Assembly: GCF_036370855.1 (NCBI RefSeq) | Contig: NC_088102.1 | Location: 42,321,835 to 42,385,834, forward strand | Reading direction: 5' to 3' | Source: Dromaius novaehollandiae | Lineage: Eukaryota > Chordata > Aves > Casuariiformes > Dromaiidae | Length of the DNA: 64,000 nt | Shown: in pieces, positions 46,401-61,400 of the stretch | Numbering within the stretch: the first letter of the stretch is position 1 | Layout of the letters: every line of letters starts with the position of its first letter | The notes under the pieces: generated by a model | Seen by the model: the letters and a program-made list of their open reading frames with translations, nothing else | Told to the model about the DNA's origin: nothing | Database searches by the model: none | Program-made: the position numbers and the translations under genes

Positions 46401-49400
46401 GGCATTCTGTGTGTTGCTATGCCAAAGAGTCTTCAGTGAACAGTTCTTCTTTCCTTTGGCTATAAAATTTGTCCACACTACAAGCCCTCAAATTCACTTA
46501 GTTTCATAAAGTTAGGTGGTGTTTATCCTCTTCAGCACAGCTTTCAACCTTAAAATGTCCACCATTCTGTGGTGTATGGCCAGCGTTTTCCTTGCAAACC
46601 TAAAAAATTCCAACTTCTTTCAAAATAGCGCTGAGGCACAAGTTCACTGGGCCCTGCAGGCTTTGCATGAAGGCATAAAGGCAAGCTACAACACTGCCAC
46701 ATGGGAGCAAACACCCACTGACTGATCTGTAACTTGCACCAGAACGCTCTCGTCTTGCAATGCCTTAGGGCTGACAGGCAAAATTGTGATACCAAACGTA
46801 ACAGATGAAAAATATCTTGGAGCCAGTGGCCACAGGAAGCTGCTCAAACTGGTCCCTGTTGGAATAGCATCTGGGAAGACCACATGTTTACTTTGAAACC
46901 GGAAGTAACTCTGCACCAGGGGACAAGATACATGGCATTAGCTTCAATAATTTCAGTGTAGCAACAGCAGTGGTACTGTAGTTGCTGTGGCTTTAGTGTG
47001 TGCTGCACAAAATGTGTCCTGGGGATTCAGGACAACCAAACCATTCTGGTGTGTCTGCCACTGCAGCCTCACTAAGTTAAACCTCTCACAGACTTCTTCA
47101 CATACACTGCAATTACACTGCTTGTTATACTGTGAGGGCAGTTGGAGTCTGCTGGTCTGGTTATTTTCTCCTTGCCTGTCATGTGTATAGTTCAGATATT
47201 CCTCTCACCAAAACATGGGAGCTAGAGCTCAGTAAAATCACTTAATACACTATCGCTTTGGAAAAGAACAAAATCTTGACACTTGGGTATGTTCAGCTGG
47301 TTCCTATCAGGAGCTGAAACGTTTATTGAAATGCATCTGTTTCGATGAACTTCTGAAAAATACTATCAGCGAAGATGGGCTTCCTGGGACTGCCACCCTG
47401 AGGCAGCTCTCCCTCTGGTGCATGAGGGCTTCCAGCCATGCTGCCGTGGAGCTGGGAGCCTGGGTGTCCTTGGAGGTCCCGCTCTGGTAGATGCTTGGTG
47501 CCCAGTGCTACTGCTATGGTGAGGTGCTGACACCTGGAGGGTCTTGGCTTGAGCCCTTGTTTTAGGCTTTGAGGTTCCTAGCACAGCCATGCTTTCAGCT
47601 AGTACATTTTCAAGGCAAATGCTGACCTAAATTCTGCAGCAAATAATTAGGCTTTATATACCCTCTTTCAAGAGTCATTAGAAGCAACGAATTGCCCAGA
47701 GAGCCCTTTCTGCTTCCCATGCAATGACTGCGTGGTGCAGCGTCTGACCTACCTTAGTGAGTCAGCATGCCACATACGTCATTCCTGGCTAGCTCTGAGT
47801 AAGTTAGGGATTTTAAATCAGTCAGTCACTAAGAAAAAAAGTCAATTAGTTTAGCCAAATAATGACAGCCTGTAACAGAATCACAGCTAGGAAAATTGAT
47901 CTGCTATTCAGCATAAGCATTCCTTCTACAAATCACAAATTATCACTTTTAAGCACATCCCCTCCATCACCTTCTCTAATCCTTTGTAAGCTACTTATGC
48001 CTGGCATATTTTGTATATTTCTATCTTGTCATTCTTAATCATCTCCAAACTAATATAACGGCTTTTTAAAATCTCTTTCCTTTTCCTCTGAAATTATGTT
48101 CTACAGCTTATTGACCTAACTGCAGTGGCTGCTTTTCTCTGATTCTTGTCAGTAGGTTTCTGTTAATGAGTTTGGTGGGCATGAATCTTGTATTCCATTC
48201 CCTGCCAGCACTGAACAGATAATTTTATTTGTCTGAACCATGATGTGCTGCATTTACATATATGCCCTTAAATGGCAGCAGCCTTTCTGTCTTCTGACAG
48301 CAAACTGCAGACTCAGGTTTACTACTGCTTGCCATCCATCACTTACTAGTTTCTTCCGGAAATGAAAGATGTCAAAATTACCCTGAATATTTGGATTCTG
48401 GATGACCTTTTTTTAAGTACTTGTCTACTTTAAGTCACTTATCTACTCAGTTGTCTATCCAGTTTAGTTATGGTTCTTCCTGTGATTTAATCCTGAATTT
48501 TTAAGGCAACAAAGCTCATGTGATCACTCTTTTTGTGCACGTGTTTGTGTGTGAGACAACGTACAGTTCTGTTTGCATGTCCTTAGCAAGCACTGAACCA
48601 CTGGCAAGTTTCAGTTAAATCTGACAGATAGGTAGCAGTCTCTGAGATAAGAGTTTTCATTTTAAAAAGCTGCTGGCTATATGGAGAGACACCCACTTTC
48701 CCCACTGAGAAAAATAGCCGTTAACACTAAGCTGCTTAGCCATTCTGTTAGGCACCTCTAAGCCAGCCAGCGTACATATAGCTACAACCTGGCCACAGGA
48801 TGTGCTGTTCCAGGTAGGTGATACAGGAGGGAGAAGAGGAGCACTGTGTGGTAGGAGGAAGGAACTGAAGGTTTGAGAGATGCAGGATATAAATCCAATG
48901 GAAACAAGCCTTTGTTCTGCTGCCTTCTGGGTACTTTTTTCACCACTTCAGCAAAAACATAGCAGTTTCCATAGACTATGTGGTGAATATCGCCATGTGA
49001 TCTGTTTAATATTTTACAGGACATAATTATGTAATCAAGCAATAATTATATGACTCTTCCTTAATGTATTTTAATCACTGCTTGTATCTGAGGATCTGTA
49101 TTCTGCAGCTAGCAATAAAGTCCTTACCACTGGATAGTTTCCTACAGATTACAGAAAAGTGGTGACTTCAAACCAAATTAGAGGTCAAACCTTGTTTCTC
49201 AATACAGATACTGCATATTCAAAGACTTTACTAGCCTCTGTCATTTAAAACTGCTCTACAGACGCAAATCAGTGACAAAATCAGCTATACAGGGTTCAGA
49301 ACATATTTCTTCAGGTCTGTGTAGATGAATATTTTGGACTTGCGTTCTCATTTCTCTCCATTCTTTCTCTGTCTTCCTTAATATGCTGGTCATGTCTTGC

Positions 49401-52400
49401 TGTTCCTTCAGCCACAAGGGCTCAAAATAGAAATGTTCCTGATTCTCTATCTCTGTTCCCAGAACATCCTGGAGATGAAAGTCTATGATGAAAATGCAGT
49501 CACTAAAGATGACCTCCTCTTTGCTATCCTCTTCGATGTAGCTAAAATCCAGCTTGGAGAAACTGCTTACTTGACTTTTCAGCTAAATCCACAGGTGAGG
49601 AATAAAACTGCCTTGGCCACAAGAAGGATACATATTTTTGGTATTACTTCCTAAATAAGTTCTTGTAGAGCAACTGTAAGTGGAAGGGTTTATTTCCAGT
49701 GGTACTTCATGCACTTTGTAAAGTACCCTCCAAACCTTTCTCAGCAGAAAGCACTCCTTACCTTGGACTTCATCCTGAAAGTTTTGACTAGCTCCTTAAA
49801 CCTCTTAGCAGAGTTTTTGATACCAGAGTTCCCTTTTGTCTCTTTCCTGACTCTGATACTTTTGTTAGAGGTAGTAGACCCCATAGCCATTGCACAGAGA
49901 GTCTCTGACAGAATTTCTTTTCCTGAGCCCAGCAGATATGAGTTCAGGCACACTCTAGCACAGCTTTTGGAATACTTACTTTTAATACTAATACTTTTTG
50001 TCATGTAGTTTTTTCATGTATACCTGAATATAACACAAAGATCCATGCTGAGATGATAAAACCTGTAGGTGGCCCATTACCGTAACTATCTCATCACTTC
50101 AGTGTACCTGAACACATATATGATGACTTTAGCATGGGCTTTGGGTTTCCAGGTTAGATGTTTTGTATATGTATATTGTTTCACAGGCTTTTCTTATGGG
50201 ATATGCTATGGCATTCAGCTTGCATAGAGGTACTATTGGCAGGAAATCTATTAATTTGTCTGATAACCAATCAACACAGTATCACTGTTAGGGGAGTCCT
50301 TTCGATCAGAACTGAGAAGGCCCTGTGTTATCCAAGAGTAATGTTCCCCAGAAAAGTCAAAGCTTTAGACAGCGTTTTGAGCCAGCAGCCATTGCAGGCA
50401 GAGGGCTGGGCTTTACCTAAGTGACCATTTTACTCTGCCACACAACTGAATGGACAAGTGCAAACAATTGCTGTCCATCAGCTGAGAGCTGACATTTACC
50501 AGTGTAGGGAAAATATAACTTCCAAAATCACTCTGACTCATTTGCTTTCACTCATCCCAGCATATGATAAAAGAGGAGGGAAATTGGATTTTAAAAGCTA
50601 TTTCAGGAGCCAGAATAATCAGTGACGAGATTAGCTGGTGAGAAAGAAAATGGCTTCAAATGCTCAGAATTAATTCATCTTTTACAGACACAAGAGGTGC
50701 TGGAGGTGGAGTTTGCATTAGAGAGCATGTGAGTAAAAACTCTATGGGACTGAAGAACTGTACTCTGTAAAAGCAAGCAGTCATAAATACAGGTAGGGTT
50801 TAATGTGATATAGTTTAAAACAATAAGTATCACAGCAACAACAGGTGTTTATTAAGTTAGTTGCATATTAGCAGAAACACTGTGCTCCTTATCTACCAAG
50901 AATCATCCTGTATACTAATCTTCCCCAACATTTCCTGGAGAAGGAAGGGAAGAAGAAGGAGGAGGGAGAAGTGTAACAAGAACTGCAACCACAATGCTTA
51001 TTATTACTATTCATTACAATTACCTTTAACAAAAATAAGGAAGCCACATCTCAGATATCTCCTTTGAAAACAAGAATGCATTTAAAAATCAGTGACTTAT
51101 TGGAGACACTACTGGACAAGGCAGCCTGCAAGGAAAGTGTTATTCCTGCTGTTCATTTAAAGTTGCATTTAGCTCAGCTTAGTTCTGATTACATTTTTTT
51201 TTCTGTTTTTCAGTCCGGTTCCTCCTGAAAAGCTTGTCAGTAATGGTGTATTAGTGGTAATTTTTAATTGCTTCTATTTCTCTTCTACCTTATGTTCATT
51301 TTCATACTGGAGGTGGGATCAGTGGATCTGGGAGATGCCCCAACACCTCACTGCAGATAGAGCTGAAGGAGAGGTAGACAATTGGATGCTGTGTTTGCCC
51401 CAGCCACCATCACACTGTGGGCCTGGGATGCCCACAAAACTGTCCTCCATCACCAGCCGACAGCGAGCCCCTTGGCTGAGAGGAAGGTGCTGCCCCATTG
51501 ACTCTCTGTGTCTGTATCATCCCCTGCAGGGACTTCTCTTAGCAAGCCCATCACAGCCACCATGTTTTCCCCACTTCTACATGATGATATAGAAGTAGCT
51601 CTCTTGAATGCTCCTGACTGACTGTTTAGAGGAGGTAGCAGGAGACTGCGAAACTTCACCAAATGCAGCTGTCTGCAAGGAGACCCTTGTGATCTGGCTG
51701 ACCCACCATCCCACCCTCGTGAGGCCCACCCTCTGCATGCTCCTATTCCTTCCCTGGTTGTTTCCCCTCCCTTCTCAACCCTGGAAAACCTTAGGATAGA
51801 CCACAGCACTGCTGCCGTTTTTCTTTCAGCTAAAATCCCAGCATGTCTTCAGAGTGCCTATGTTATTCTCTTATCAGCCTAAGTAAACTAAAGGTGGACA
51901 GTTTTCTGGATCCCAGGAAGCCCTGGTGGCAAGGCATAGATAGCAAGGAAGTGACTCAGATGTGGCATGTTTTGTATACTTAATTCTTTAATCATTCATC
52001 CCTGCTACAGTCTCGTGAAATTTCCTGCTTGGAAGTCCAGGTGGACAATAGATGGATGAAGAAAGAAGCTTCAGGTTAGACCTCAAACTAGAAAGAAGAA
52101 ATCTTTTTTTTAATAGTAAATTTTTTAAAAAAGCATAACTTTCAATTTTTGATTTTTTAATGTCAAGAAAAGTGCTACAAGGAAGGAAACACAGTGACTG
52201 TGGGTTTTGAACCCTGTGAAGTAGAAACAACTTGGATGTTTCAGAGCTTCTCATTTTCTGTCATTTTCTCATCCTGTAATTTCCCTATTTTGTTCTTTTA
52301 GTCAGAGCAAAGGAATTGCATGGTTAGGAATACGTATGGGACCACAGATCCGGCAACTGTACAATGTATGTCTGTCTGTGCTGACCAACTATGAAAACCG

Positions 52401-55400
52401 GACTTCAAAATTAGACCATGAAACTTATTAGTACTGTAAAATAGAATTTAATAAATTTTTCTATATCAATAATTTACTTTCTGCTGAATCTTCCTTCATT
52501 GCTGACTTTCTGCAAGGGCTTCTTCTGCTGCTACGTGAGCTCTTCATCTCTTTTTCTTTTTCTGTAATGCTCTTTGTTTGGATAATTATTATTTAGAATC
52601 TGGAACCTTTTTGCATAGTTAATGGCTTGTATGTAAAAACAGCTTCTAAGTGATTGCTTAATGTTCTGTTTCTGTAATCATAATCATTAGTTTCTCCATA
52701 TGCGTGTTTTTTTGTTTTTTTGTTTTTGTTTTTTTTTTTAGAAAAAGACTTCTTATTTACAGTGAAAGGATCCTATGAAGAGAGGCAGAAACTTTCACTG
52801 CGCTCTCCCCTCAAGCCTGAAGAGCCCATTGTGTTCCATTATGTCAAGTACAGTCAATCAGAACTACGCCTTGCACTACCAGAAAAGAAGTCACGTTTCT
52901 GCTTGGTATGTTATCATTAGCTTAAGTAAGCACAATAAACTGATGATTTTCCATACTTACAAGAAACTTCAGTGAGGCAATTGGAAAGAATTTGTATTTT
53001 TAACTAAAAATCATCTTGCACGATCTTCTGCACTGGAAGAGCACAATACCCCCTAAAACACCTAAGTATCAGATGCCAGCTTGGAAACTGCTGGATATTG
53101 ACCCTGTCTGAAAAAAAAAATAGGTTTGTGATAGTGTTTTTTTGTGGTGTGTATATTAAATATTTTTCTACGTTATAATATATTTTTCAGTGTACGTCAG
53201 GTGAGGAGAAAAGAGACAGCGATGCATCCCTTACTATTCCTCTGGATTCACTTCCCTTCAAGGAGAAAGTAGCAGTAGCCAAGGTGATTGATGCCAACTT
53301 TTTAGAATAAATCTGAAGATATGATCCGAAGAGTGATGGTCTTGAGCTAAATGGATGGCTGTGAAGTAGAGGTTTAGATATATAACTGCTAGTCCCTCTC
53401 ATCTATACTCCACTGGGAATTAGAAAACTATGCCAAAATAATAACAGGCTATGCTGGGGGTGTGAAGGAATCTAGGAAGGGTATAGTGCCTTTAAGATAC
53501 TCTAGCTATATTATGATGATTATCCTATGAAATAGATTATATTAAATAATGGTTTAATTAAAACTTGCACACAATATAGCAGACCATTCTCAGAATTTAT
53601 GGCTTGTTTGATGATGTATGTGAGATGCTGGCAATATATGATCCTCAGGCCTGGCTGTTTCTTCCTACAGTACATGCTACAGTATGCTGCCTCTCATAAG
53701 TTTTTATAGGACAGGAATTCCCAAGGCTGGTATTGCCACAGAGGCCCCGCGTTATTGAACCACAATCTCCGCAGGTCCTGAGCAACATGGAGGAATTTTA
53801 CACTTTTGGAATTATTTCCCAGTAAAAATACATTCATAGTGTGGCTAGAAGTGATTTCTTCTGTTCGTGAGCTGGTACTTAGATGGGATAAGTTTACATT
53901 TATAAATAGAGTGTTATAGACCTGTAAATTCTCATCTGAATTGAGTAGAAACAAAAATCAAACCCCCAAACATCCCAAACCAAATATTTACCAAAATGGG
54001 GGTATTTGACATATTTGTTATGTTATTCAACACAATTCAATATATACTTCCGTGGCTTTGGAGGATGTTGTGAACCCCTGGATATTGCCACATAGTGATA
54101 GTTTAGGCTCACCTGCACCTATTAAGGATTTCCTGACCTTATGTTAAGATGAATGTCTGTTCTGGCACCTGGTATGGTGCTGTGGTCTGTTTGTGAAGGG
54201 GTGAACTCCCTCTACATCCACGGGTGCTTCCGCTGCTCCAAATCGCAGCCTGACATTTGAAAGAGGGATTTTTGTGATCGCCTGGAGGTCTAACGCAGTT
54301 CAAACACTCAGGCAAGACAGGGTGCAGCTTGATGGAGTCAGTGACGGTGGTGGTTGCTGTATACAGCTCTGTATACCTAAAATAGCCGAAACTTTAGGAT
54401 AAAATATTTGAGTGAAAATAAGGTGCACTTGTAGAATTTTTTAAAATTATATGGATTTTCTGATTGTTTTGGCTTTGGGGCTACAGTAGTGCTCTCAGGA
54501 AAAGTGAAGGGCTTCAACCCTGACTTAAAGGAAAAGATAATGCATAAAATCATCTCCAGTACTTATATTGTGTTTTTCAGGATGAAACAATCAATTTACA
54601 TGTGAAGTCAAACGACTGGTAAGAAAACCTCTCTTTGGGTTTAGTGGTTGTGAATAAAGATGTTGGCCAGGTTTGTTGTCGTCTTACTTCTTTCTATATC
54701 TAAAGGAGATAGTACTTAGTCATTGGTTTTATTTACCTAGAGGAGTGTTAGTTATCTGTGACTAGAAGCTAGATGTTTCTAACTATGCTGGTTGAAATTT
54801 TCCATTATCTGTGTTATTGCAGCAGTTCAGGTTTGATGGGGAGAATATTCTTTTCCGGATGCAAAATCCCTGGACCTCAAGCTTATAAAAATATGCATTT
54901 ATTCTGAACTTTAAAAAAATTCAGAATATTTTTATATATACAGCTTGGAGGCCTTCTGGCAACAAACTGTAAATATTCCACTGTTAATAGTATCTGTATA
55001 TAGATTGCAGTATTTGTTAGACAGTTCTTGAAAATCAGCATAGAAGTAAACAGTATTTCCACTTTTTCCATAAGATTTTACAATTTTTTTTGGCTCTCAG
55101 CCTCTTCTCCACCTTGTCTATGCTCTCTGCTGATGTGCCTCTGTGGGGCTGTAAGACTGGCTTTTCTTAGTCTAGTTATGGAGTTAAAGACTTGCAAGTA
55201 CAGGTCCAGATGTTAATTGATCACATAACTAGGCTTTACTTACTGTTTCACCCTGGACTATGTTTAAGGACAAAAAAATTAGATGTTCGCTTGGCATTTG
55301 ATCTATGTGCGGAGGAAAAAAATTTCCTACAGAAACGGAAGAAGTTTGTGGCTTCTGCTCTTAAAAAAGCCCTTTGTTTAGAGCAAGACCTACAGGACCA

Positions 55401-58400
55401 TGAGGTACGTGGAGCACCATTCGGTTTGGATTGTGCTGTGTAAATGGAATGTGTTATGTTTGTAGCTGTTAGTATATTGTTCCTTAATCAGCACTGAGGT
55501 ATTCAGTGTCCCACGTTAAGCATCCAAAATGTTTAGATGAAACAATAGGAGAGCAGGAGTAGTATTAAAACTGCTTGCTATACCAGTTTACTGAGAAAAT
55601 AACCATGAACCAGTGTTTTTTTCTCTGCCTTATTTCCTTTTCATCTGTGACTTACAGTCCTACTCTCTTACTTGAGCATTCAGTCACCAAGGCCCCAAAT
55701 AAGATATTTTATAATATCAGATTTTGGGGGGAAAACCTAGCACTTAGTGATATGTAACACTGATAAGAACTTTTCTTACCGAACACTTTCTTGTGATGCT
55801 CATCACGTCAGCTATATTGTCACTATGACAGCACAGAGACATTCACATTCTTCTGTCAGCTATCTGACTTGGAGCAATTGTCTTTAGAAATCATACATCA
55901 TTCTGGATAACCCTGATACATCAGTTTTCATTTGAAATTTAAGATAAGCATAGATCTCAGAATATAAGAAACCCCAGCTCCTTCAAAAACAAATCTGAGT
56001 CTCAAACTCCATTTTACAGTTTAGAATCCAAGTAAAAGAAATATTCCAGTCTTTCAAAATGTCACTTTGATTTTTATGTTTATACCTTAGAATCACCTTA
56101 GTTTTTTATGACACTCATAACAGAAAAAAATACTGTGCTCCTTCCAAGAAGACATTCCCTAGGGTCCAGAGAGGAAAACAAGAGGGGGCAGGAGGCACAA
56201 GATACCTCAGAATTTAGCACTGTTTAAGTGCAGTTCAGGGTTTTTAGCACTGTAATCCAAATCAGGTTTCCATGCAATTAGGCTTTGTGGTTCATCACTG
56301 TGATTAAGTACTTTAGGTATTTAATGGCAGATATAATCCAGTCATTGCAACTGACTTATAAGAGAGAATGAGATCTTCTGGTTCTCAAAACAGAGCTCTC
56401 ATCAGATGATGTTCCAGCTAAGGAAAATGCAGTCTAATACTCATGTGCCTTGAAACAAGAAGTTTTGAGCTGTTTCAATAAGTCAGCATGTAACAATTTA
56501 GAAGCTGGAATCTTTTCATCAAAAATGTCAAAACTAGAAAATTGCCATTTAAAAAAAAAATTTCTGTGCAAAATACCAGCATTTCATTTCTTCCTCCCTT
56601 ACTTTGGGAAATACTGAAATGTCAGACTGTCTTGTAGGACAGGAATTCTGTAATTTACTCAGCTCTAATCCGATGTGCTGATGTAAGCTAAGTTGTTGCT
56701 TACCAACTGCTTGTGTTGATATGTAAACAGGTACCAGTCATAGCAGTCATGACAACAGGGGGTGGCACCCGGGCACTGACATCTTTGTTAGGCAACCTGT
56801 TGGGCCTTCAGAAGCTGGATCTCTTAGACGCTATTTCATACATCACTGGGTCATCCGGCTCAACATGGTAAGAATACCCTGAACAAAGCTGTCATTTGTC
56901 ACCTCTGTAGTTTGCTCTATGAAGAGATTTATTGTCTTCATTTTGGTAAAAGAAAGCGTACTTTTTTAGTGTCAGGCTGTTTTGTTGTTGCATTGGGATA
57001 GCTTCTGAAACTAGGATCACATTGTAAAATATTTCACTTGTTTTTATTATGTTGGAGTTTTCAATTTCTATTCCAAAATTGACTCTATCCTAATTTTCAC
57101 CTGCCTAATATTTGATAGTTAACTCACAGTGTTTAGCATGTTGATTTAGTTAAATGCAGTAACTTACTTATTCATACATGACAGATTTTCTAGAATCCCT
57201 AGGAATCCTTATATAGCCACACTGAGAGGTTCAAATAAAGACAAACAAGCCTGCCACAACAGTTATTTTATTTCCTCAAGTTCAGGGAATTTTTAAAGCC
57301 CAGCATGAAAAGCAAGATGAGGTTTCTCCCTGGCCACATCATCAGCAGGAGAGGGGAACAGTGAAATGATGGAGCTGCTCCCTCAAAGCCTAAGCCAGCA
57401 TATGGCCTGGCATTGCTAATGAGGAAGAGCTTATTCCCTGGCCCCTTGCTTCATCTCTAGAATCTTTCCTGGAAGCTGATGTGTGATTTGAGTGACCCTG
57501 GTGGCAAATCGTAGCTAGGTGTGCAAAGTCTGTGATACCCAGATTGCATGGAGGGGTTTTTTACAAGTCTTCAAGTTTCGCTAGGGATTTGGAGGTCCTC
57601 TAAATCCGAAAATCTTTTCTCCTCCTTGATAAACTGAGCCCAAAAGGTGTTTTCAATGGATCTCAAGTAGTTCACCTGATGTAGTCCTTAAATCCAAGCC
57701 TAAGAAGTGAATGTATATGTGAGGATATGATCATGTATTTCCTTTCTTTTCCCTAGGACCTTGTCACATTTGTATCAGAGCACTGACTGGTCACACAAGG
57801 ATCTGTCTGGACCAATTAGTGAAATCCGGAGGCACATGACCAAGTGCAAGCTGAGTTGCTTTTCCTTGGAAAGTTTTAAGTACTATGACAAGGAACTAAA
57901 GCTGCGGAAGCAAGAGGGATACCAGATCTCTAGTGTTGATTTGTGGGGACTTCTACTGGAAAAAGCATTAAATGATGGGGTACTGTGCCTCTATTTTCCC
58001 TGTCTGTTACTGAACACTATTGTACTGAAAATGAAACTCTAGGGACAGGTGCTGACCTACGAGTATGCCAGCGTTATCCAGGCAGATGATTTCTCCTGAC
58101 TAACAGGGATTTGACCCCATGTGTCTCAGCACATAATTACCAGCTCCGAAGGTGCTCAGTAGAGCAGGGAACCTATATCTCCTTCTACCTGTATGAGTAT
58201 TTGAGCTCCTAACAGCAGAGTTCTGCTCTTGCTTTCTTTTTCTCTTTTTCTCTCTATAAGAAATTAAATAATCCATACAAAATGCGTGCACTTACTGAGA
58301 GGAAAGAGAGCCTGTTGTACCACAGAATGTCCTACAGCTCATCAGTAACCTAATGAGCTTATGTGGATGTGTAAATGTTTAGATCATTTTTTTGTTAAAA

Positions 58401-61400
58401 AAATGTATGGACAGAAAATGAGTGAAGAGAATAAGAAAATGTAACTGGAAACAAATATTTATTATTCTTTAATCTTACAAGCCCAGACACAATGAATGAG
58501 AGATTCTTATTTACATACTTTGTCTTTTTTTGGTCAATTCACAGAAAAATGACCATAAACTTTCAGATGAGCGACAAGCATTGGATCAAGGTCAGAATCC
58601 TCTACCTATCTACATGATCCTCAACATCAAAGAAGATTACAGCCTTGCAGAGGTTAAAGGTGATGGCAGAACTGAGTTGTATCTGAGCTCAGCTGATGTA
58701 TGAATGACTTGCATTATCAGTTAATAAAGGCCCTGCATTCCCTTGTACTTCAGAACTCCAGAACTCCTGTCCTCTTCCTCTTTCAATTTCTTTTATGCCC
58801 AGACTCTCTGAGGAACCCAGCTTCTGTGGGTAGGAGAAATCTGGGTAAGGCTCTTTAGGACAGCCAAGAAACGCCCAGGTCAGAGCCTTGTTTCCACATG
58901 TAGAGAAACTTAAGCCAATTGTTTTTGGTATAAACGTCATTTCTGTCTTATCTGGAGAGGGTCTTTGGAAAGGTCTGTATGAAAACCTTAAGGAAACATT
59001 GCTTCAGTGAGTGGCTGAAACTAGATGAATGATAACTCATTGCCCTGATGAAAACCAGTCTGTTGATAAGGCTTGTCCTGCAATTGCTTCCTTGTCATTT
59101 CAGAGCTCTGCCTGAAAGGAGGTAGGGATGAGATTCAGATTTAAAAGTCCATTTTGTGTCTCTGCTTGCAGAATGGGTGGAGTTCACCCCTTATGAGGTG
59201 GGATTCTTAAAATATGGAGCCTTCATTCACACAGAGGATTTTGGCAGTGACTTCTTCATGGGTCACCTGAGGAAGAAGCTCCCTGAATCTAGGATCTGCT
59301 TCATGCAAGGTGATATACTCACTTAGGAAAATTTGGATTGCGTAAAAATGTATTTGCTATAATACAGTTTCTGCACACTGCAACCAGTGCCCTGCAGCAT
59401 GCAGCACTGAAATATAACGTACATGTTGTTCCTAACTTTGACTGAGTTCCTCAGATAGTGACTGGAGATAGGCTAACTGGGTAGAAATGTGTTCAAAGAA
59501 AGTTTCACATAATGCTATTCACTTCTGCTTTTCAGGTGATTCTTAAGTCTGAAGTTTCAGGGCTGTTTAAGAGTGTCTTTTAAAAAAAAAAAAAACAGCT
59601 CAGCAGCAGTTTCATATGGCAAATATTTGTATATTGAAACTGGAATCCTAAATCCAAATTTGTCTATGAATGGGTCTATTCTAAAACAAAAAGCAATATT
59701 ATTGCTGAGTTTGTTATAAAATACAGCAATTTTGAGTAGTTTCCCAATTGTTAATAATATTTTTGCAAGTTTAATAGTGTTCTAAATTCTTTGCAATTTT
59801 GCTAGCATGATGAAATCAATGAGTTTTGCCACCCTTATCTCAGTAAAGTGGGTGGCTCCCAATAATGGATGAAAGACAGCTTTGAGGTTTTTATGTAATT
59901 AGTCTCAATTTAATTTTACATAATGCTAGGATTCTCTACCACACCCTTTAATATCCTGGTTCTCTGGAGTTAAGTTGTCTGTAGAAGAGTCCTTAAACTC
60001 TGAATAGTAGATTCATTACACGTAAATAAGCATGATACACTACAGGACACCAAGGATACCAGCAATATCCATGTCCAGTAAGAAAATGGTTTTTTCTTAC
60101 TAGCTGAAAAACCTGTATAACCAGCAACATGGTGTGGTATTCCTTATTTGGTATGCAGAGAACTTGTACTCCTCAATGTATGATGCAAAAGGAGTCCAGA
60201 GTCATATTAGTACAATCATGAGAAAATATCTGGGTATGAAGAACAGAACCTTGTGTTTAACCATACAGACAGCTAATTCTCGGAACTTTAATGGCTATGC
60301 TTGGAGCTTTTAGTCATGTGATGAGTTAAGAAAGAGGTGACTTAGGAAGAATACTGTAGACAGCTATAAAATCCTGAATCAAGTGGAGAAAGTGAACAGA
60401 GAATCTAAATTCCCTATGTCTTCCTGTACGAGAATAAGGGGCACAGAGTGATGCAGTGGGAATTGGGTCCAGACCAAACAGAGTGAAATCATAGGATTCA
60501 TTGGCAGGAGGTGTCATAGGAGCCACAAGTATAAATTGGTCCAAAAGGAGGAGGACAAATTCAGAGAAGGTAAGGCCATTGGTGTCTCTGAAACATAATA
60601 GCTGAGTGCAAGAACTAGCACTGGAAGTACCAAATCCAAAAGATTTGTGAGATGCTGGGAGAGTACAGTAAGGAAGAAATCCCTTTATACTTGCCATTTT
60701 CTCATTTTCTTCCCTTAAGCACCCTCTGCTGACCACCGTAAGTAGGAAGTAGATCATGGAGCTAGGTGGGACTACTGAGCCACTCTTCTGAGAACTCGTA
60801 CCTCAGTTGCAGTTTTGCAATGGTGATGGTGTGGTCTAGGCATACTCAAGGTGGTCTGTTAGCAAAGAACCCAGCACCCCCAGTCTGGGCTCAGTCCTGA
60901 TCCCAGTACCTGAATTTGGCAGGTGACCCCAAAGATACAGATGTATTTTTAGAAAGGACAAGATGGACAGTTAGAGTAACATTGCCACCTAGTGATATAA
61001 CATACAAGTGCCCTCTTGATTTGCAATTAAAATGTACTATCAGCTATAGCGTGATGGTTTAAGGATACAAATGAGGTGTCATTTGGTGGAAGAGGTAATA
61101 TGTTTTATGAGAGCAGTGGCTAGAGTTGGAAAGAATGGATGAACTTTTGGGGATACAAGACCTTCGGCTTTACAGAAGAAAGCCTGGGGTGCCTGAAAGC
61201 TTGTCTGTTTTTTCCATCTCTGTCAGCCTAGAAGAAGATGTTGCCTCTCCTTACAGTTCTTCAGCTAATACAGGTACCAGGAGGAGACAGTGAGAGAGAT
61301 CTGGGCAACACTGTTATATTATCATGACTGAGTCATGGGGGGACACCAGCGTTTGGAAGATGTTAAAAATACTATACTCCTAGGGCCAGGGGAGCAGGAG

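Noticed and set aside
60326-60757. 143-codon minus-strand frame
   Set aside because: It overlaps a decayed CR1 stretch in antisense. Not a gene.
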